Counted from the stretch's first letter, positions 20,524-33,734 are shown. The stretch is DNA of 64,000 nt from Actinomucor elegans (GCA_026027325.1 JAMSLZ010000009.1:1488001-1552000), one strand, 5' to 3'. The notes: generated by a model from the letters alone, not told the origin. Translations and numbers: made by a program.

Positions 20524-21650
20524 TAGCTCGAAAGATAGGATTAGGGTAAAGTTAAGATAGCATTAAGTGTATGAATAGGAATAAGACAAGATAGGGTTAA
20601 TATCATGATCAGAACTGGAATTTAAGTTAAAGCAAGGATAATGTTAAATAATATTAGAGACACTGATTAAGATATGGGATAAAATTATGGATAGGGATAT
20701 GATAAATATTAAAGTTAATATTAGGATAAAGATAGAATTAAGGATAAGGTAAAGAACAGGGTTAGGATTTGGAATATTATGAGGTTAAAAACAGAATTAA
20801 GGATAAGATAAAGAAAAGGATTAGAATTTAGAATAATATTAGAATATAAACAAGGATAGAACAAGAACAATAATAGAAACATGAAAGTTAAGACTAGAAG
20901 GAAGGATAAAAAGTAGCGTTAAGATTAAGATTAAATTAATATTAGGAATAGGAATAATGTAAATATTAGGATTAGAAGCAAGGCAGTAATAATAATAAAG
21001 ATAGATATACATTTAAGAATAGGATAAAAATAAGGATTAAGAATAAGATAAAAGTCAAAATTAGGACCAAGAAAGTAATATGAGGAATAGGAATAAGGAT
21101 AAGGATTAGGGACAAAAATTAAAGTTAGGAATAAAAATAAGATTAAGGTTAGAGATAAGAATAAGGATAAGGATAAAGCTAATTATTTGAGGTAGGATAA
21201 AACAACAAGGGATAAGCAAAGACTTAAGCTTATGATTAGGGTGACAATTATGGTTAACGTTAAGACTAAGCTTAAGGTTAAAATATAAATAATGATTAAG
21301 AATAAATTAGGAAGAAACACAGTTAAACAGGATTATGGCAAGGAATAAGGTAAGGTTTAAGCTTAAGATTAAGAATAGAAATAAGCTAAAATTAGAGAAA
21401 GGATTAGAGTTAAGGTTTTAATTATGGTTAAGGAGAGGAAAGAATTAAGGTTAGGAATACAAACAAATTAGGATAAGGTTAAAATTAGATTAAGATTAAA
21501 ACAGGAATAGGGATAAAGTCAAGAGTAGGGATAGGATTAGGATTAAGCCTAGACTTAAGATTAGGACTAGGATTAAGATCAGGGAGTAGGTTAAACTTAG
21601 TCATAGATATAAATCATGATCAGAGTTAAGGTACGATTAGGATAGGGGTG
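20524..21650 (+). repeat. C-poor degenerate TTAGG-like tract
   Basis: About 1.1 kb made of loose variants of GATTAAGGATAAGG and ATTAGGAATAGGAATAA on the + strand, with cytosine strikingly rare. No fixed period and no ORF. It grades into the TAGGGC satellite at about 21650. This resembles decayed interstitial telomeric or subtelomeric sequence; see findings. Confidence 0.7.
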
Positions 21651-22087
21651 AATGTAGTAACCTGAGGGCTAGGGATAGGGAAAAGATCAAGGTTAGATCA
21701 GGAGTAGGATTAGGGTAATACACGGGCTAGGGCTAGGGCTAACCCTAGGGTTTACGCTAGGGATACCTTAGGTCAATAAAACCTAGGGCTAAGAGAGAGC
21801 TGACTACACCAAAAAGGCTAAGGGGTAATACCCGGGCTAGGGCTAGGGCTAACCCTAGGGTTCACGCTAGGGATACCTTTGGTCAATAAACCTGGGCTAA
21901 GAGAGAGCTGACTATAACACAAAGGCTAAGGGATAGTACCCTGAGGGCTAGGGCTAGGGTTTGCACAAGGCATAACTCAGATTTATAACACTCGTAAGCT
22001 GAGAGAGCTAATTACACCACATGAGAAAGGGTAATACCCTGAGGGCTAGGGATAGGGATTGCACAACGCATACCTTAGGTTTATAAC
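21651..22087 (+). repeat. Telomere-like satellite, left block
   Basis: Contains CTAGGGCTAGGGCTAACCC modules, AACCCTAGGGTT palindromes and GGGTAATACCC inverted repeats. From about 21825 to 22087 it matches 39389-39651. It ends exactly at the ATAAC target duplicated by Gypsy element E. Confidence 0.85.
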
Positions 22088-22383
22088 TGTTATAAAAAAT
22101 ATATAAAAACGTTATAAGAATACAATTAAAATCCTTCTAATGGTTTATTGTGTAGAAAGGTAAAAGATGATTCTTAGTTAACTGAACTTCTTTAGATATA
22201 AAATCAGGCTCTATATATATTATTGTCGGGTATATAATTAGTAGTATATACAAAGACCTCGGATGCAGAATTATATTGTTTGTACAAGACGGTTGCTGAG
22301 ATATATTTGTTAATGGAGTACATTATGATGATGATTATGTTTTAAGACGGAACTTATTATGTGCGAGATCTTAGTTCAGCACA
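22088..22383 (-). repeat. 3' LTR of element E
   Basis: 296 bp, TGTTATAAAAAATATA to AGTTCAGCACA as read on +. No difference from 38605-38900 noticed by eye. Confidence 0.93.
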
Positions 22384-22414
22384 TGCTTCCCCACCAAGGT
22401 CAGCGAAGCTGACC
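22384..22414 (-). other. Polypurine tract and hairpin before 3' LTR of E
   Basis: Read on the minus strand, GGTGGGGAAGCA abuts the 3' LTR and fits a plus-strand priming polypurine tract. Right next to it is the perfect stem AGGTCAGC-GAA-GCTGACCT. Confidence 0.65.
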
Positions 22415-25400
22415 TGTCAGTCTATTATTTGATATAAGTGTAGGATTTGGTATATATTTGTTACAATGTTCTATTTTATAATGCATATTATCTATATCAT
22501 TATTTTTATTTTTACAAGTCACAGCTCTCTTTTGGCGTGATCTTTTACTGATGGTGGTACAGCTACAGCAACATCAGAGACAACAAAAAAGCAACAAGGA
22601 CGTCTCCTTTTATTTGAGTTTTCTATTATTTATTATTATTATTATTTATTTATTTTTATTTTTTTAATCGTTTGGTATGTTTTATGGGTTCATTGGAGTT
22701 ATGATATCTCTTTTTAGTACAATCCAAGTTATTTGTATTCTTTTTGGAAGAAGTATCACTTTTCTTTAGCTTTCTTTCTTTATTTAGTTTTTCTATTTCG
22801 CGAACTTTTTTCCAGTAATTACGAATTGGTATAGGGGTGGAAAACATATCTGGAGTTAGCCAGTCGTTTTCTTTCTCACCATAACCTATCCATTTGACTA
22901 GGTACTCCTTTTGACCGTTTACAACTCTATGATTTCTAATCTCTTCGACTTCATAGACTTCATCTTCAATAGCCGTCTCATCCAAAGATACAATTTTTAA
23001 TTCAGATGGAGTATATTCTCGGCTAAGAAGTTCATGCGCATCATTCTTTAGTACATATGTACCAGCACGGGTTTTACGCACGACCGTGTAAGGTCCAGAA
23101 TATAAAGGTGCAAGTTTAGACTCTCTTCCTTCTGCTAGTCTTATCATTACTGTAGTATCGTCTGGTATATTAATAAGGTAGTGTTTTTCATCAAACTTCT
23201 TATTGTATTCCTCAACTAGTCTTTTAGTTCTTTCTGTTATGGCAGGAAATACAATAGTGTTCATACGCTCAGCTCGTTCCCTTAAATCTTCAAGAGACAA
23301 TGAAGGCTTTGTACCTTTATAATTCATTTTGTCAACAGTTCTTTTGAGATTCACTTGTCTCGCAAACATCAATGAGAATGGGGTAGTTGCAGTTCGTACA
23401 CGTTCCTTCATGTTACATACAAGTTGAACAATGCTTAGGCGATCATCCCAGTTAGACGTATCATTACCGCACATTTTACGTAGTGTATTGGTTATTGTTT
23501 TTACAGCATTCTCTGCAGCACCATTTGATTGGGGATAATATGGAGTGGAAAAACGATGTTGGATTGGCAGTGCATCAGTCAATACTTTCATTAAACTATT
23601 ACGAAATTCTCTTCCATTATCCGATTGCTGGATTGAAATAGGTGCTCCATAATCACCGTATATATTTACTAGTGTTTGCACGACAGTGTTACTTTGTTTA
23701 TTTGGAATTGCACGGGCAATGATATACTTGGTACATAGGTCAACTAAGACTAAGATATATATGTTACCTTTATCAGTAACAGGTAATGGGCCGAGTAGAT
23801 CAAATGATACATGATCAAATACATCATATGCTACAATAGACTTTTGAGGATTGAAACCTCTTTTAGCTATATTATGTTGAGCGCACTCTTTACACTGCAT
23901 GAGTACTTCTTTACAGTCTTTATAAATGGTGTTCCAATGAAGACCATAGTTGGAGTGTATATGCTTTACTACACTATCTATGCCAAAATGCCCAAGGGAA
24001 TGTGCATCCTTTATTATACTAATACGTTCATTTACGGGAGGACAAGTATAATCCGTAGTTTGTGATTTGAACTCATTGCTATTTAGTTTTATAGCTAGTA
24101 TGTTTAGATTTTTATCTTTTGAATGGATTGCTTTTCTTCTTACGATTTGTTTAGTGTCCTTTTTTACGTCACTAGTCGCTCTTCTAGTGAGTATAAGTTT
24201 TTCTAGTCTTCGAATATGTCTATCCTGCTCTCCCTCCAGAGTTTTATCTTCATCGATAGGGGGATAAACTCGAGACAATTTATCAGGTAATATGTTTTGT
24301 ATACCTTTAATGTATGCGACAGTAAAGTTAAACTCTCCTAGTATTTCAAAATAGGTTTGCAGTGTTGAGTTTAACGTGGAACTTGTAAATAGAAATGTCA
24401 AGGAAAGATGGTCAGTCATGATTACTACATCAGGATGTCCCCATAGGAGAGGTCTGAAGCGCTCTAATCCGAATATAATAGCAGCAGTTTCTCTGCGATT
24501 AGTGCTCCATCTTCGTTCCGTATCATTTAATGATTTACTTATAAATGCAATATGCACAGTCCTTCCAAGTTCATCCTTTTGAATCAAAGCACACCCAAGA
24601 CCATATACAGAGGCATCGCAACACAAATATAGCGTACGGCTCAGATCTGGAGTGTGTAGGATTGCATTGGATAATAAGATCTGTTTGATGCTTTCAAAAT
24701 GATCTGTGTGCAATTGAGTCCACTCTTTCTCTACTGATTTCGAATTCCGTAACGAATCAATAGGAGCTGCGATTTTTGATAGCATAGGACAATAGTCTCG
24801 TAAGTGTGATACAACACCCATTATGCTTCTTACTTGTTTGGCAGTTTTTGGTATTTTCCATTCATTAATATTGGATAGTCGTCGCATATCAATTTTAGTT
24901 ACACCTTGGCCAACAACAAATCCTAATAGATACACGGATGTTTTAAACCAAGTACACTTCTCTGTATTAATACGTAAGTTTACAAAAGTCAGACGAGTTA
25001 TGACTTCATTTATTGTCTTGATATGACTTTCTATAGTTTCACTAAAGATTACACAGTCATCGACATAGGTCTCTACGTCAGGTATATCACCCAATAAGAC
25101 ACGCATACAGTAACAGAATTGGGATGTTAAAAATTTTAATCCAAAAGCAGCATGATTCCATTCATAATTTTTATGATTAAAAGAGAAGTTTAAATATTTA
25201 CGTGATGACTCGGCTACTTCGAACGAAAAATAGGCTTGCCGCAGGTCAATTTTGCTAATAATTTTACCCCTCGAGGCAACGGAATTGAATATGTCCTGAA
25301 TTTTTGGGACAGCAAAGTTATGTTGATTGTCATCTGTCAAAGCCGCATTGATCTTTCTTAGATCGCAGCATACCCTCAGCTTGGTAGCTTTATTATTCTC

Positions 25401-26092
25401 GTCTTTCTTTGGCACAACAAGTAATGGTGAGTGATAATACGGTGATGGTTTTGCTTCAGCAACTATTCCATCTTTTAGCCATCCTTGTAATTGTTTTTCT
25501 ATTTCAGCGTGCGCTTTAGTGGTTAAAGGGTATTGACGTACGTAGCAGTTTGCGTCACTTTTCAACTTGATGTTTACTTGAGATTCCTTCATAGTACATA
25601 CTGCATTTGACTTAATATTTGTGTTACACGTCAATGCGTTTTTAATAGCGTCCATATAGGTGGATCGTTCATCAGGGTTGCCATAATCAGCATCCTCAGG
25701 GTTAATCTCGTTTTTATCATCATAATTGACGTTTTCAAACTGTAGATCTTCTTTATTGCTTTCTTCTTTGGGCCATTTATAAGCGACATTGGCAAGGTAT
25801 ACACCCATTTTGCTAAGTATGTCTCGACCTAATAATACGTCAAAGCTAGTTGACATTACATCGTTGAATTCTACAACTTCAAAAGCATGTTTAAAACGAA
25901 GATCATCACGGTAGCGCACAGACATAGGCTCAGTCTGTCCTATTCTTTTAGTTTTATTGCTACCATCCTTATTATCATTCATAGTTAGAAAATTTAGATA
26001 GCCTGTTGTATTACATATATCAATATTATTAAACTCTTTATTAATAATATATTTATTGATGCAGGATATATCACTTCCTGGATCACACAAGG

Positions 26093-27103
26093 ATGTATCC
26101 CAAAGGAACTCTCAGGTCCATATTGAAACTCCTACTACCACAAATTTTATTGTTATATGAAAAAATTGAATTTTTTTTACAAATTAAAATTAAAAATAAA
26201 AAGGATTTAATAAAATTGCAGATGTTTATAGAACCATATAAATCTTTAAAAAAAATATTCGACGATGAAAAAGAAGCACTATTATATTTAATTAGTAATG
26301 ATTACGTTAATAAACATATAAAGTGTAATAAATGTGAACATGAAACTAAATTAAACTTAAATAAAAAATTATATGTTTGTAGATATTATAAATGTAGGAA
26401 AGCAATATCACCATTGAAAGGAACAATTTTTAATAATTTAACTTTACCTTTAAATACTCAATTACACATATTATATCTTTTTCTTGGAAAAGCACCTTCT
26501 TCCTTTATAGCATCAAGTTTGCAAATTAGCAAAAATACAGTGTCATCATACAATAAAATATTCAGAAAATACTTGAAAAATAAACAATTGTTAGGTAACA
26601 GAAATATTAAAATTGGAGGTAGAAATAAAATTGTAGAAATCGATGAAAGTAAAATTGCAAAAAGAAAATATAATAAGGGGCATAAGGTAGAAGGTGCTTG
26701 GGTAATTGGTGGTATCGAAAGAAGTATGCTAAAAAATAAAATAAAAAATGAAAACAAAAAAATGTTTTTATTACCCATTGAAGAAAGAAATGTTGATAAT
26801 ATTGATTTAATTATAAAAAGATATGTAAAAAAAGGTACAACAATATATACGGATTTATGGAAAGGGTATAATAACTTGAAAAATATAGGATACAAACATT
26901 TAACTGTAAATCATTCAAAGCATTTTAAAGATCCAAATACAGGTGTGCATACAAATACAATTGAAGGCACATGGAATGGCTTAAAGCAAAGTATAATACC
27001 ACGAAATAGAAATAAAAAAGATATAGTATTGTATTTAAAAGAATATCAATGGCGTAAGAAAAATAGAGAGTATAACGTATGGAAAAAGTTTTTAAAGGAT
27101 TAA
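26093..27103 (+). CDS. Merlin transposase (ISXO2-like DDE), copy 2
   Basis: 336 residues. A zinc ribbon lies at about residues 79-103 (CNKCEH, then CRYYKC). A helix-turn-helix-like stretch follows (SSLQISKNTVSSYNKIF, about 141-157). The ISXO2-type catalytic core is next: EIDESK (first Asp, about 182), YTDLWKGYNNL (second, about 255) and NTIEGTWNGLK (acidic third position, about 290). It would act in the nucleus by cut-and-paste, giving 8-9-bp target duplications as seen for all three copies. The first ATG lies three bases into the element, so the left TIR encodes the N-terminus. A later Met (MFIEPYKSL, residue 44) is an alternative start. Lys/Asn-rich composition reflects the AT-rich codons. 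Confidence 0.92.
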   Translation: MYPKGTLRSILKLLLPQILLLYEKIEFFLQIKIKNKKDLIKLQMFIEPYKSLKKIFDDEKEALLYLISNDYVNKHIKCNKCEHETKLNLNKKLYVCRYYKCRKAISPLKGTIFNNLTLPLNTQLHILYLFLGKAPSSFIASSLQISKNTVSSYNKIFRKYLKNKQLLGNRNIKIGGRNKIVEIDESKIAKRKYNKGHKVEGAWVIGGIERSMLKNKIKNENKKMFLLPIEERNVDNIDLIIKRYVKKGTTIYTDLWKGYNNLKNIGYKHLTVNHSKHFKDPNTGVHTNTIEGTWNGLKQSIIPRNRNKKDIVLYLKEYQWRKKNREYNVWKKFLKD

Positions 27104-27374
27104 TTTTAATTTACATAAAAAATGCAAAAAATTGAATTTTTATATTTATTAAAAATATGATAGAAAATATATTGATAGTTATAAATGTGAAATGCATATT
27201 TGATATTCATTATTCTTATTACAAGGACCTGACTAAGTCAGTAAACTAGCCTATTTAAGACACAATGATTATGTAATAGATCAGAGACAATTGGGTATTA
27301 CATTATGAGTGGGATTAAATATATCTATTATAAAAAAATAAAAAAAATTGAAAAAGTAATAATATAAAAAAGAA

Positions 27375-27671
27375 ATGGATGAAATATTTAATATTATTGT
27401 AGATGATAAATATAAATACAATATTAAACGAAGTATAATTATAAAAGATATGAAAAAATATGATTTAGCAGAATACAAAATAAAGCAAAAAGATGGGTGT
27501 TATGAAATCTACATGAAAAAAAATGGTTCAAATAAAAGATTAAGAAAAGTATATGAATTTAAGACATATAATAAAGATAAAAACAAAGGTATAAAAAGAA
27601 AAACATTAGATAATAAGAATAATATGATACTTGATGAAATCGCACCCATCATGAAAAAACTTAAATTATAA
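27375..27671 (+). CDS. Merlin second ORF, copy 2 (98 aa)
   Basis: Identical protein to 16884-17180. It sits about 270 bp after the transposase stop. An A-rich leader precedes the ATG, and an AT-rich region of about 500 bp without genes follows to the TIR. Acidic N-terminal half, Lys-rich C-terminal half; no known domain. It could be an accessory DNA-binding or regulatory peptide, or simply a conserved leftover. Confidence 0.6.
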   Translation: MDEIFNIIVDDKYKYNIKRSIIIKDMKKYDLAEYKIKQKDGCYEIYMKKNGSNKRLRKVYEFKTYNKDKNKGIKRKTLDNKNNMILDEIAPIMKKLKL

Positions 27672-28638
27672 TTTAAATATATTTTCTAAATTAAATTTTT
27701 CAATATATATTCCATTAATTTTAACATTTATATCATGCTGATAATTATTATCTAAATTAAATTTTTATTTTCTAAGTTTTTTATTTCTTCCTTCACAATA
27801 TCTATTTCTAATAAATTTTCATTATATTCATCATATGAGAAACATTTTAAATATAATTTTATTGTTATTATATATTTTTAATTAATATTTTTATTATCTA
27901 TTACTTGATATATAAAATTAAATAGTTTTAATAGAAAAACAAAATAAAATATTGAAAATAAAGGAAAAAGTAGAATTTATGATAAAAATATGAAAAAAAG
28001 AATTATTTTAGAAATTAGTAATAGTAATTATTTAAATACTTTTTGATATATTTATTGGTCATATTAAAAGCTTAAAAAACAAAAAATGTTAAGCATTTCC
28101 CTATGAAGTGTAAAATAAAATATTATGTATTATTAGTATAAATTAAATCTGAGACCTCGTTTGGTAATCACCCTCACACAACCCTACAAGCTTCTTGTTT
28201 CCTATAATAATAGGTGTGATTAGATTAAAGCCATCATCATTTACAGGAGGTACATCATATTTACATTCATACTGTTCGTCCTCCATGGCTCTTTTAAAGC
28301 ATTTAGCTTCATTGCTATTATTACTAGTCTTCCTAATCGAAAGTACGACCGGGTTACCAGCCTTATAGTTGCGGTACTCATCACATGTGTGTCCGCGAAA
28401 CCAATCCTTGTTACAAAATCTACAAGGCTTATTACCAAAGGCCTTTCTTGGTACATTCTTACTAGACCCAAAAAAACGTTTACTCGGCGCCTCTAGCTTA
28501 GCAGCAGGTTTTATACTACCGGTATCATTATACTTGAGTTTTTTAAATAAAGTAGGCATAGTAGCAGCAGCATCATCCTTGCGTTTCTGCTTGCCCATGT
28601 AGATAGATGACCTCTTATTATTGGCATTGGTTTCCTTG

Positions 28639-29141
28639 TGTTATATCCGGTGCTAAAGACGAAGGATATAATTTAAAATACAATAATAAAAGAATAGACA
28701 GTAAATGGAATCAGCTATCCTGATAGTAAAAGTTATTCTCCTCTTTATTCACAATTCAAAATCAAGTCTTCTTTATATACATTTCATCAGAGCTTAATAG
28801 TGTAGCATTCAATATCTATCAGCACGCATGGCCGTACAACGGAGTCCAATCCCAGCAGCCACTAATAAGCCTTTCAACCACGCATTGTTGTAATTGTATA
28901 ACCCACGCGTTATTCGATATTCAGGTCTTATCTTGAGATACACTCGATACTACTCGATAGTATGATGCCGCGTGTTTCTTGTAAGGATTATTGGCTAATA
29001 GTTCTAAGGATGACACATCGCTTGTATTTATGCAGGCCTCGTTAATCTGATTGGGTTATCAGATAGAGTCCGTGTATGACATAAATGAACAGTTGATTCC
29101 TTACTATTATGTCGATGCAAAATAGTAGGTGGAATACAACA
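28639..29141 (-). repeat. 3' LTR of F1
   Basis: 503 bp, TGTTATATCCGGTGC to GGTGGAATACAACA on +. No difference from 36979-37481 seen by eye; same length as the 5' LTR of F2 (50671-51173, inverted). Confidence 0.95.
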
Positions 29142-32100
29142 TTGCCCCCTTCCAGATGAGGTCATCACCTTAGAAGTATCTTTGTATTAAAGATGTAATA
29201 ATCATAAGAACGAAAGGATAGGATGTAAGCATTGTGTTAGATGTAAGATCGTGTGTAATGTAAACTGTCATAAAAAACCTTGTAAAAAACCATTATAGGA
29301 AAAAAGTAACATAAGGGAAAAGACAATTACACTTGCAGAGTGCAATTAAGCAACTCAAGATCTTGTATTATATGCTTTAGGTACAAACGATCTGCTGTGT
29401 TTATTACGAGCAGGTATTCTTCGCTTGTTGATAGTATTAGGCAGGGATCTACCTGTTGTGCTTGCAATGGTTGCTTGACGACGTGTCCAATAGTCTTGAA
29501 TAGGTTTCTTCGAATCGAAGGTATCAACCGTCTGCCAAGTATTGTATTTTTCTTGGTCATCGTATCCAACCCAATGCACGTAATACTCGTATTCACCGTC
29601 TGGCAAGAGTCGATGGTTTACAATTGCTTGTACCTCATAATGTTTCTCGTTAAGTTCGCTTTCAGATCGTTGATCTCCTGATTGAATCAGTCTTATCTGA
29701 TGCGTAGGTACATCACGAGATAATAAAGAGCCAGTGAGATCTTCTAAAATGTAACTACCATGCTTGGTGTAGCCTTTAATGATAAAAGGACCTAACCATC
29801 TGGGTTGCAGTTTAGATGATTTGAGTACGTTCACGATCATAACTTTAGAATTATGAGGGTACTTTGTTTCAATGATCTTGTTATTCTTTTGGAATTTTAA
29901 ATGATCGTTTAATTGTGTCTCTTTAATGCGTTTAGCAATAGAAGGAATAATGACATCTTTGACATATTTCAGCTTCTTATCAATGAGTTTACTATCAGAT
30001 TTCTCGATATTGATGGTAGGTTTTACATCCGTGTAGTCGATAAAGTCATTAGGCTGTCTATTGAACATAACCGCAAAAGGACGAGATTTATGCAATCGCG
30101 AATACTGACAATTGACAGAGTATTGGATCACGTCTAAATACAAATCCCAAGATTCAGGTTCAACAGCATTAGCAGTTAACGCTTTGATGATACTACGTTT
30201 ACAGATGCCAACATAGCTTTCTACTACACTGTTTCCAGTAGGAGTATAGGGCAAGCTAAGCCGTCTATCCATGCCACTCATTTGTATAAATTGTTTAACC
30301 ACTTCATTCACAAATTCCATACCATTGTCATGCGTGATGATCCGAGGGAATCCGAACTGACAACATATGTGAAGTAATTCTTTTGCTACACTGTAACTAC
30401 TCTTGTCAGGGAGTGCACGTAGAATTGTAAATCGACTAAAGTAATCTACTACAACTAACATAAAGTTATTACCACGAGATGATGTAGTATTGAAATCACC
30501 GAGATCTATACAGATATGATCGAAGACACCGTCAGGCAACACGCTTCTAGGAGGGTGATAACCAACTCGATAGATACCATGTGCTTGGCAAGCTTCACAA
30601 TCATTGATAACTCTTTGAATGTCTTGTCGCAAATTAGTCCAATGTAATTTGTAATCATTGTGAATAGTTTTCTCAATTGCATTTACGCCAAAATGGCCAA
30701 GCAAGTGTGCTTTCATAATAATAGAAACGCGATCCTTTTCAGGTGGTGTCATATAATCAGCATATTGCATTGCGCGAGAAATAAGAGGTGTCTTATTGTA
30801 ACTATCGAACGATGTAGTATTGGATGAGTCAATGTGGTTGGATGATGTATTGGTATTATCATCGTAGTTTGTAGAAACTGTTGGGAAAGATGAAAAGGCG
30901 TAATTTCCTTTTGTTTTATTTTCAGTCCCGTTTCTAGCAGATAGTATTCTTTTGCGTGACTTGTTTTTATCTGTAGGATACCGTATTTGCAGTTTACGTT
31001 CAGAACGCGTGGTATTATATCTTTTCTTATGGTTCTCAAATATGTTTTGATGGTTAACAATATTTCCACCCTCCTCCAGACTGTTGGGTTCGTCATCAGA
31101 AAACAGTCGACTAAGAGTATCGGGAATGATGTTCTTAATTCCAGGAATATGAACAACATCGAACGTAAAAGAAAAAATAGTGTCCCACCAAGTCAGCATC
31201 AAGGTGTTGGGGGTGCTTTGATCATGTAAAAAGATAAGGCTTTTATGATCAGTATGCAAAGTGAATTTAATACCAAATAACCATTTATGATACTTAGTCA
31301 ACATGTAGACAATAGCAAGTAATTCTCGTTTTGTTGTACTGTAATTCATTTCGGAGGTAGATAGCTTGCGAGAAGCCATAGTCACATAATGAACCGTATC
31401 ATTTTTGATATAGTAAATGACTCCACCAATACCAGTTTTAGACGCGTCAGTTGCGACATGGAAACGGTAGCGAAAGTCAGGAGGAGATAACACGAGAGCA
31501 GACGACAAGGCTGCTTGCAAGTTGCGAAAAGCTTGCGTGTGTTTGTCAGACCATATAGCTGCAAGTGATTTACTACTGCGTAACTCATCAAGTGGAGCTG
31601 CTAAACGACTGTATCCAGGAATCGCAGAACGAAAGTAATTGAAGTAACCCAAGTATCGCATAATGTCTTTACCCGTCTGAGGAAGAGGCCAGGTGTGTAC
31701 ATTTGATACTTTTCTTGGATCAGGCATCAATTTACCATCTACAATTGACCAACCCAAAATGTGAATACTTTTCTGAGCAAGTACAATCTTTTCTGGAGAA
31801 AGTTGAAGATTTGCGTTTGTGAGGCGACGGATAACTTCGGCTACACAATCAGTATGATGTGCTAGAGAATCATTGGTACTGATGCAAATGTCATCGATAT
31901 AGATCGTTACGTAAGGAAGGTCACTGAACAAGTTAGTTAAGGTCCTTTGTACCAAATTAGCAATAAAGGACACACCGAAACATACTTTGCGAAAAGTATA
32001 TTGCAAGTTAGTAAAAGGACACATAAAGTTTAACTTGCTTTTGTGAGCAGGGTCAACGAGGAAGCTAGTGAAGCAAGAATGGATATCGATACTAGTAATG

Positions 32101-33734
32101 ATTTTGGCATTACTTAAGCGTTCATGGATGTCCGAAATGAGAGGTATATTGTACTTATCCGTACTAATAAGAATCGAGTTTAACTCACGAACGTCAGCTA
32201 CTACTCTAGGTTTCTTAAACGAATAGATACCATCAGCATTTTTCTTACTAACACATAGAAGGGGAGAATTAAAGCCGGTGTGACTTTGTGCAATTTCTAT
32301 TACACCTTCATTTTTCCAAGTTTCAATTTGATCTAATACGGATTGCTTGTAGGCAATAGGAATTGGGTATGGCTTACGGTAAGCTACTTTACCGGGTTGC
32401 GTTTCCAATTGTACTATTGCGCCAGGCAAATTGCAGTAGGTATTCTTCAAATCGATATTAGTGTTTGCAGCTAACAGTGGTTTAAGTTTAGATTGCATCA
32501 ATTGGCGTTCATCAGCAGTACCAAAAGGACTATTATTAGGTTTGATATCTTCAGGATCGATTGGCGATGGCAATGCAGGACCATTATGATCATCCCAAGT
32601 TGATACCAACCCAGTGATAGCGATGTTAAGAAGAGGCATAATGTCAAGACCAAATAAAATAGGCGCACTATCGTCCTCTGTATAGAAATCAAACAATTCA
32701 AATTTATGCTTCAATTGTATTTTATTGTACAAAATGTTCAAAGAAGTATAACCAATCCTAGGTTGTTGCGTGTTAACATGACCAAGCTGAACCGTACCAG
32801 ATGAAGGCGTAAAGCCAACACCAAGAGAACGAAAGAAGCGAGGAGAACATATGCTGAACGTACAGCCTGTATCCAAGTATGCGTAGACGCGAATGTTCTG
32901 CACAACAATAGGTAAAAGAATCGCATTAGATCTTTGTTTGGGTAAATTTGAAAATATGTTTGACTTACAAAGTTGTGCCTGGACGGCTGCGTGTTCATCG
33001 ATATTCATGTGTTCCTGAACAGGAACAGCAGAAGATGAAGAGCTAACTTCGGAATTGAATGGAGTTACTGCGGGAGCAACTGTCGATAGGTTCGAGGCCG
33101 GAGCCAACGAAGCAGAAGATGATGCAATAGCACCAGAAGAACCAAAGGCACGAGAAGCAGCACCTGCAATACTCATCATCCCAAAACGATGAGTTGGTCC
33201 TTGATTGGGATCGTTACGCACAGCAGTATTGCAACGATGCTGGCGTGTCCAACCAGGAGCTCCACACGAATGACAAGTACGATTGTTAATAGGAACTTGA
33301 CTTGAAGAAGGCAAAGAACCGGAAGCAGCAGCAAGAGGTTGCTGGTTAGCAATAACAGATGACGCACGAGAGATAGCCTTACAATTGGCAGTATCATGGG
33401 TATTGACTTTGTGAAAAGAACAATATTTCCCAGTGGAAGCAGTAGAGGAAGAACGTTTGGCAACCTTACCAATAGACATGGCAGAAGAGGCAACACCAAG
33501 AGAAGAAGGAACAGCGTGACGAGACTTGTCACTTTCACGGTGCACATAGTTGGCAGCAGAAGGTATGTTTGACACACGCGAAGAAGAACCAGAAGCAGAA
33601 GAAACAGAAGCAGAGACACCAGGAAGACCTTTCTCTTTGTACAAGTCATTGTACAGTTCACGAGCAAGACGCATCACTACATCCACATTCGACTTTTGAT
33701 CCTTTGGTAAGGAAAGACGCGAAGTAATGACCTT

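Larger units (their letters stand above)
26091..28173 (+). mobile_element. Merlin transposon, copy 2 (complete)
   Basis: 2083 bp, GGATGTATCCC to GGTAATCACCC. Imperfect 25-bp TIRs (GGATGTATCCCAAAGGAACT against GGGTGATTACCAAACGAGGT). TSD TCACACAA at 26083-26090 and 28174-28181. Both ORFs are open, so this is the best candidate for an active copy. Confidence 0.95.

Noticed and set aside
33176..33667. 163-codon Leu-rich ORF in F1 (and 52144-52635 in F2)
   Set aside because: Other-frame shadow of the Ser/Ala-rich Gag linker.
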